Under the pieces are notes generated by a model. That model was given only the letters and a program-made list of their open reading frames with translations. It ran no database searches and was not told where the DNA came from. Positions 57,480 through 64,000 of a stretch of 64,000 bases of DNA are shown in pieces (position 1 is the first letter of the stretch; every line of letters begins with the position of its first letter). The DNA comes from Haberlea rhodopensis. Lineage: Eukaryota; Streptophyta; Magnoliopsida; Lamiales; Gesneriaceae. Both the position numbers and the translations under genes were made by a program. The stretch spans positions 1,634,555 through 1,698,554 of the forward strand of contig CAJQUN010000059.1 in the NCBI GenBank assembly GCA_907163345.1, written 5' to 3'.

Positions 57480-58705
57480 TCTCTCCACAACCCTAACCAA
57501 TATCTCTCGTTCTCCACATACATCCGCCGCCTTCACTCATTTTCCGCCGCCGCTCTTACCTGCGAGATCCACGACTCGCCGCTCTTCCCTGCTTGAATTA
57601 GGGCATTTCTAGAGTCACCCTGGTTGGACTTCAGAAGCGGCAGTTTTTTTCTTGAGCTTGGATCTTACGGCGCCCGACTTCTCTCTACTTCTCCAATATT
57701 TCAAAGTCCATAGCCATAATATATGCAATGGGGAGAGGTAATATTTAATACAAAGTTGAGATATGGTGCATGCTGGTTAGCAAGTTCTAAATGTAGCCCG
57801 CCAAATACAGTTTGATGCGTGTGTTAGGGTGCTTTTAAGTAAATGCTTCAACTTTTTTCTCGAGTTTCCCGTTGGTGCGTGTTCTGCTACAGTCCTCTTG
57901 AGTGAAACCTAGAACAAAGTATGACACAGATGTCAAATTCATAAGATGCAATTTAAAGAAGATTTTAAATAGGCGGACGAGGAATGCAATTGTGTCATCG
58001 AATGTTGTTCCTTTATCATTATTTACTTGTTGACTAAGAAGTTTGGAGGTCGATATTTGTCTTACTTTTTTAGTATGACGGTGAAATTTGAATTCCGATT
58101 GTTGACCATGTGGATGATTATGTCCACAAACTAGGTGAAAGTGATGAAGATTCGGCCCACTGACACATGGTTCAAGTATATCCAGAAATTATGTTTCACC
58201 GTGTTCCTGTGTACATTTGCCATTGATTGAGCATTTGTATGTTCTACCTTTAAGATTGTTTTAGTTGTTGTTAGGGCACCTAATTGTTCTATCCATTAAT
58301 GAGTTATGTGATTAATTGGAATGATAATCATAAAGTTCTACTTTCGTTGTTTCCAAATATTATCATGAGGATCCTGTTGTGTGATGAAAGCGTCGTGACT
58401 CCTTGCCATTTTTTATTAATAACGGAAGACTAAATGTGTAAGAAATTTTTATTTTTCCACATTTATTGGTCTTTTTGATTTTATAGTTGTACGATGTATC
58501 TTGGTTTGCTGAAAGTCCTCTTTTAATTGAAAAATGTTTATATTTTTGAGATTAGGTTAATGATTGTATAACATTTTCTTACTAGCTTTTTTTGTCAAAA
58601 TTGAAAGCAGTTAAAATGATCTTGGAGATGATGATCTTGGAGATGGCTCTGCTCCTGGTTCTGATGGTGTAATTCTTGTCTCGTATGCTGGTAAGAATTA
58701 GTTGT
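57480..58705 (+). other. Exon-like segments of an unidentified gene remnant
   Basis: A pyrimidine-rich leader (57480-57720) runs to ATGGGGAGAG followed by a GT donor at 57727-57736. Two segments further on look exon-like: VDDYVHKLGESDEDSAH, stop, HMVQVYPEIMFHRVPV (58108-58225) and NDLGDDDLGDGSAPGSDGVI (58616-58675), the latter followed by LVSYAG and a GT donor. I do not recognise the family. The internal stop suggests a pseudogene; chance coding is possible. Confidence 0.3.
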
Positions 58706-60517
58706 GAATAGTAATAATTCATTATATTTAAATGTTATTTGCTAGTTTCAACCTCATTGTGAAATTTAGGAGTGCTTATATCCTGCTTATACCTTTAGTT
58801 CTGCATTGTTTAAATATATGTGAATCCCTTTCTTATGTTTGATAGAACTATTCTCAATTTCTTTTCAAATTGTATATTTGTCGACGGATATTAGGATTGA
58901 AGAATTGATCATGCCAAATGATTTATGCGGAAGTTGGGATCTTAGTTGAATTCCATTTTCATTATGAATTTTCTGTTCCCAAATTAAAATTTCTATTTCC
59001 GTAACATATTTATAATTTGTACTTTATTTTGATTCACAAAATATCTGTCAAAGTAGTACACATATTCAACATCAACATAAACTTCAAAAAACATGCACTT
59101 GCTACTCTTCACTTCTTAAAAGCTCTTTGCATCATGTAAAAACAACAAAACACAGTACTATTATCTTCCTTCTTATTCGCTGAGAAAGTATATGCATACA
59201 TTTATGGCCGTATATTTATAGATTTGTGTATATTTTGTGTTTTAATTGTAAGCAACCAAATAAAGTATTGTTTGAATTGCGAAACTGGGTCACAAAATAC
59301 GTGATGGGTCGTAAACTTCTACAATAAAAAAGAAGACTTATTATTTACCCTAGATTTTGTAGTACACGTACTAATTTTGTTATGCATATTTTTGGGCCAA
59401 TAACATCAAAATAATTTCGTTCTCGTAAAAGTTGAGAAACTCTACTCTATTTTTAGCTGCATATTCTTGCATTACTTTTTGGGCATGGAATGATAGAAGT
59501 AATGAGTCGTCTTTTTCGAGCTCGTTGTCTGCTTTAAGTGTGATGATGAGGTATTGCTTTTCCTGAAATAGATTGTCCGAATTACTATTATCATCATCTC
59601 TCCCGCTTTAGAATCTTTATTTGCCAACTGAGATCCCCCATCCGGGGATGTAGTAACTTGGGCTGATCATGCTAAGGCGGACTAAGGGTGTAAGCCCACA
59701 TATAGGAAGACTCAAAGAAAGGATGTCGCTATGGATGTCCCTATGAATTCTTCTTTCAATAGTCAATTTCCATTACATTGTACTTTTTTTAGGTCAATCT
59801 TGCAAAGATTTGATACGGTAGAAGCTAGAAAAAACATCTATTAAACATATAACTTGTCTCATCGGAGTAAAGAATCACAGAAGTTGAATCGTAGGAGTAA
59901 CAACACCCAAATATCCGAAGCACTATCCTCGTGACTAATATTTGGAAGCAAATAACTTAAAATCCATCAGGGCAATTAATGATATAATATAGTAAACAAT
60001 TAGATGGCTTCACAAATAAGAATATTAAAACTAGCACATAATAAAAGCAATGACAAGAAAAATACAGTAGGAATATGTATGATTTTCGAATATTGTTGTA
60101 CCATGCCAAGAAGGCTGATCGTAGTCACTTTCATTGAAGTTTCAAAAACAATATAAATCTTGCTTAGCCAGAATAGTAATTTTTATCATCATCAAAAAAT
60201 ACATAAAAAATGTTGAAACGCCTTGTGTCAAAAGAATAATAAATAATGATAGGACGTTTAATCTCTTATGACAAATACCAAATGATGCGAAGAAGTGTCC
60301 CCCTTATCATGATGTTCCGCGATATCCGAATATTTACGTTTGTGAGTCACCTTGAATGATGATTTCAACTTTAAATACCATTAAAGTATATTAAGATGAA
60401 AAGGAAATACCCGACATACGAGAAAAAAATATGATAAATTTAAAATAATTTTTTTCGTCGGCTACTCGTCGATATCCTGCGTGGAGGGAATTTTTCGTCG
60501 GCTGAATTGAATGTAAT
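58706..60517. other. AT-rich region without recognisable genes
   Basis: No LTR, transposase or exon was identified on either strand. Around 59630-59720 there is a slightly G+C-richer patch of unknown nature. Confidence 0.45.
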
Positions 60518-60904
60518 AATTTCGTGGAAGCAATCAATTGATAGTTGTTTAATAATTTTCAGAGCTTAGATTTATTGTTTGTTAGTTTTAGAAATTTTGA
60601 TATTGAGATTTGGGTTGTATGAATTTGATTGGAAACTGAAAATTCTCTAATTTATTTGTACGCTTTGACTAATGTCATGGAGTCTATGCCTCCACAGGTT
60701 TTCAAAACATTGCAGCCTAGTATTGAATAATTGATAGTGAAGGAAAGAGCTAGCCCAAGCAAAAAAGGTCCGGGTTCAAAAATCTCCACCGCCGCAGCCA
60801 CTACTTTTCTGCCGCCCTTCGGTGGGTGGTCGTCGTTGCCCTAATTGAACTAATTCCTTAAATTTATTCGTGGTTGATTTTGTCCTAACAATCTCGAGGA
60901 AGCA

Positions 60905-63596
60905 ATGTTTTCATTGAGTGAAATCGAACACACTCTAAGAGTACCACCTCATCTCCTCAGTCGACCTCTCAATGAATCCATTAAAGGAGAGCTTGATTCT
61001 CTCTTTTTAGACAAGGTAATTCACTGTTTAACTTTCGTTTTGACCTTCATTTCCCATTGCTCGCTGCCTCACATTTTTCGATGATGCTTAGGTTATTGAA
61101 AAGCTCGGTTTATGTATAAGCGTGTACGATATTCGTTCCATTGATGGAGGATTTATCTTTCAAGGAGATGGTGCTTCCACTTATACGGTGCGTTTTTAAT
61201 TGGGGCTTTCTCTTATCTCATATTGTTCACTGCATTATGTAAGTTCTTGCTTGTGGCTATCATTTTATTGTATACAAAATTGTTGTACCTACGGTAAGTC
61301 CTATGAAAAAGCAACTAGATTCTTGAAAACGTCTGTACCTTGTTCGATTTGTTCCAAGAATGGGGCGGTAGGTGATGGTGTTAAATTTACATTTTTATAA
61401 AAGCTAAATACAAAATTCTATTCTTTTTTTCTACTCGAGCTCACCGAATTCACAGCAGGCTGCTTCCATTTTATGCTCTAATAATTACTCATTGGAACGT
61501 GAAGGAACAATTATGAGTTTCTTTTTGAGTTACAGTTTCAAATTTGGTTCTTTTCCTTAATCTTTCTGAAGCATTATCTGTTAAAATTATATTGAATCTT
61601 CTTATCTATTGCTTTCCTCTCTTGAAAGAATATTTGTTATGGTTTTATTGTGTGAGCTTCTGCAGGTTAGGTTTAGATTGGTAATGTTTCGGCCATTTGT
61701 GGGAGAAGTGATATCTGCCAGACTGAAAGAGTCTACTAAAGATGGTTTACGTTGTAAGGCTCACAAGAGTTCAAATTCTCTATTTTGTTTTATTTTAGTT
61801 TATTGTTTGTACAAGGGCCATCTTCATACTCAAACGATATATAGGTCCCATGGTGCCACAATCAAGAGTATAATATATTATCAAAATATTGATCTTGAAT
61901 ATATTAAATTGTAAAATATTTTATAAATGGCATTAGGTTTAGGTGGGGCAAAGTGAATGCAATTATATAAGGAGGTTAAGTGGCACAGTGTCGAGTTGAA
62001 GGGGAATAATTATCCAGTTAATTCCAGGGGTTACGTTGGCACTAGCCATGGTTGAAGGAGGCAAAATAAAACTAATCCAAATTATAATATTTTGATAAAA
62101 ATGTTTGTGCTTGTTTTTTTCATGCATGAGTAGATCTAATTAGCTAAAGGGATAAGTTTCTTGTTGTATTTGTTAAATGTGGAAACTTTTGTTTTAAAGG
62201 AGAATTTTGAAAAACATATTCCGAAGTTACCGAATACTTTGCCAACAACCGCATTCTATAATCAGGTTATTATTGGTTATAACTCTTGGCTTATTAACTG
62301 CTAAAGTATGTCCTTTGCAGTGTCTCTTGGATTTTTTGATGACATTTATGTACCTGTCCCATTATTGGCCAGCCCGAATCACTCTGAACCTGATCCAGAG
62401 CAGAAGTAAGCATCTATGTGGCTAAAGATATTTATGAAGAATATATTGTTAAAATCATCAGCTTTTGCTATGTCTGAAGATCTTCATATCACATACAACT
62501 CATTCTTTAAATCTATTTTCATTTCCTTTCGCAGGGATGGTATTAGATGGGTCTGGGAGTATGAGGGGGAAAATTACCCCATAGATGGGACAGATGAGGT
62601 TTCTATATGTTTCTTTTTTGTCCATTCATTCATTCAGACAATTCGACTCTTGTGGTGTTATACAATTGAATAATTGTTGTACTTGACTGCAGATAAGGTT
62701 CAGAGTTCACAAAATAAGTTATCCACCTATACCTTTAGATCAAGCCAAAGTATCTGGTCAAAACGAGTTGGAACAAAAATATTTAAAGCCATTCGCCCCT
62801 ATGGTGGTCACTGTAAGCTAGTTTTTTTTTAATCTTTCAACAATATATTTACCTCTCGTTCTTGCTACTTGAACTTACCACTAGACATAGAATGAAGTCC
62901 ATTAAGTCTTTGTTCATATACATTCTAGTTAATGATGTAGTTATTGAGAGCCCACAAAATGTGTGCCTAGGCAAAAGGCGCAACGGGTCCTAACCATTGC
63001 GCCTAGAGACATGCCAAAGCACAGGTCTTTACCAAGGTGTTTGTCGTGGACGTAAAGGAAAGGCTTTGGTACACCTTAAAGACATAAGATGTAGTTTAAG
63101 TGCGCATCAAATAGAATGATTGTGTGAATTATGTAATTTTTGTTAAATCCATTGTACTAATGGTTCAAATTTTCTTGTACTCTATAAAATAATTTCTTTT
63201 ATTTTCATCCCGTTACTTATGATTATGTATTAAATTATGTGTAATTTTCTTAGTTCTCTAAATTATTATGACTCAACGGGCCTCACTTACTGGTAAGCAC
63301 ATAACTCCACTTGTACCTTGAGCCTAGGCTCTAGGGCACATGCAAGCCTTAGTGAGAACTGTGCGTTAAACTGTGTTTATTAACTTTCTTTTATTGGCTA
63401 TAACATTTTCCCTTCTGTGTTTCGCTTACCATACTCGATTCCGATCTTTCAAGAGTTATTATGGACGCCCGGTTTCAAAATTTTTGATAAACGTGCAGAA
63501 AAGTTTGAAAAACTAAAGATAGTAAATTGACTTTATATTTTCTGGCAGGGATCACTTGATGCCGATGGTTTGGGTCCCATATCATGGTGGGTATGA
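60905..63596 (+). CDS. RPC8: RNA polymerase III subunit RPC8 (RPC25/NRPC7-like), copy 2
   Basis: Seven exons: 60905-61015, 61092-61187, 61666-61753, 62321-62405, 62535-62598, 62693-62812, 63549-63596, all with GT-AG borders and lengths identical to copy 1 (111, 96, 88, 85, 64, 120, 48 nt; 203 residues). Six coding bases differ from copy 1: four are silent (one Leu, one Arg, one Thr, one Glu codon) and two fall in one codon, giving Pro160 (ISYPPIPLDQ) where copy 1 has Tyr. From my knowledge of the family, Pro is the usual residue, so copy 2 is more likely to keep the ancestral state. Domains and role are as in copy 1. The upstream 280 bp are also conserved, so both genes may be expressed. Confidence 0.93.
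62965..63328. mobile_element. MITE-like element in RPC8 copy 2 intron 6
   Basis: Same unit as 36332-36693; the left end has drifted to CCTAGGCAAAAGG. Confidence 0.55.
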
Positions 63597-63782
63597 TGCC
63601 TGTGTAAGATGATCTACTTCAAAACAACAAGGTAGCTGATTATGCTTTGATCTCACAAAATTGTTTGCCCTATCCCAGTCAAAGCACAAATACAATTAAT
63701 AATCTTCCTTCTGATGACGAGGAATAGGCTCGGCTAGATTGTGTAGGCTCGGTTAGATTGTGGGGCGTGTTTATATGATACT

Positions 63783-63998
63783 GTTCACATGACTAGAGGT
63801 TTCTTGATCGTATTTACGGTCCAAACCATATATTGGACTTGTTTAAATCAATAGTTTCACATGACTCGAGGTTTCTTGATCGTATTTACGGTCCAAACCA
63901 TATATTGGACTTGTTTAAATCAATAGTTTCACATGACTCGAGGTTTCTTGATCGTATTTACGGTCCAAACCATATATTGGACTTGTTTAAATCAATAG
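63783..63998. repeat. 72-bp tandem repeat, three units (copy 2)
   Basis: Three full 72-bp units, the last two almost identical. The sequence ends two bases later, so more units may follow outside the window. Confidence 0.95.
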
Positions 63999-64000
63999 AA

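Larger units (their letters stand above)
60518..64000 (+). repeat. Segmental duplication, RPC8 copy 2 (runs off the window)
   Basis: Direct repeat of 33896-37270 or beyond, at a distance of 26,628 bp measured between the start codons. Differences are scattered single bases and small indels. The right limit lies outside the window. Confidence 0.93.

Noticed and set aside
63783..63998. 72-bp direct repeats considered as a CRISPR-like array
   Set aside because: The units are adjacent with no unique spacers, in a plant nuclear context; it is a minisatellite.
1..64000. tRNA, rRNA or other structured RNA genes
   Set aside because: No tRNA A/B boxes in a cloverleaf context or rRNA segments were noticed on either strand; a proper scan was not possible by eye.

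Overview
This is nuclear DNA from a flowering plant, very probably a eudicot. Genes are split by GT-AG introns, and the window is full of decayed plant retroelements: Ty1/copia, large AT-rich LTRs, L1- and RTE-type LINEs, hAT elements, MITEs and a TRIM. The recognisable host genes are plant families: an ALE2-type receptor kinase, the WD40 protein MSI4/FVE, an Rx/R1-like NLR and the RNA polymerase III subunit RPC8. The NLR type hints at an asterid; that is a guess from memory.

Layout. 1-3764: decayed Ty1/copia element ending in its 3' LTR. 3765-14047: remains of an MSI4/FVE-like gene on the minus strand. Its first two exons (13322-14047) and four consecutive WD40 exons (4003-5635) survive; the rest is replaced by copia fragments, an inverted pair of NLR fragments and an L1 LINE. 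14480-17140: LTR, leader and gag start of another copia element, fused directly into an ALE2 exon. 17139-23862: ALE2-like kinase pseudogene (copy A, plus strand) followed by a hAT transposase remnant carrying a TRIM. 23873-33719: nest of large related LTRs with MITEs inside. 33896-38509: segment with an apparently intact RPC8 gene (copy 1). 38507-41001: broken, partly inverted third ALE2 fragment (C). 40999-43599: partial repeat of the RPC8 segment (copy 3). 44195-52405: inverted partner of the 17-24 kb block (hAT, TRIM, ALE2 copy B), cut at its 5' end by an RTE LINE (to 53614), then a MITE. 54156-60517: mostly empty AT-rich DNA. 60518-64000: second complete RPC8 gene (copy 2).

Only the two RPC8 genes look functional. 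They differ by six coding bases, four of them silent, with one amino-acid change. Both full ALE2 copies carry frameshifts and stops. There is no operon-like or defence-system-like cluster. The real interest is structural: a large inverted duplication around a gene, three copies of a second segment, junctions with short microhomology, and datable nested insertions. I found no clearly new biological system. All functional calls rest on recognising families by eye; no database search was run.
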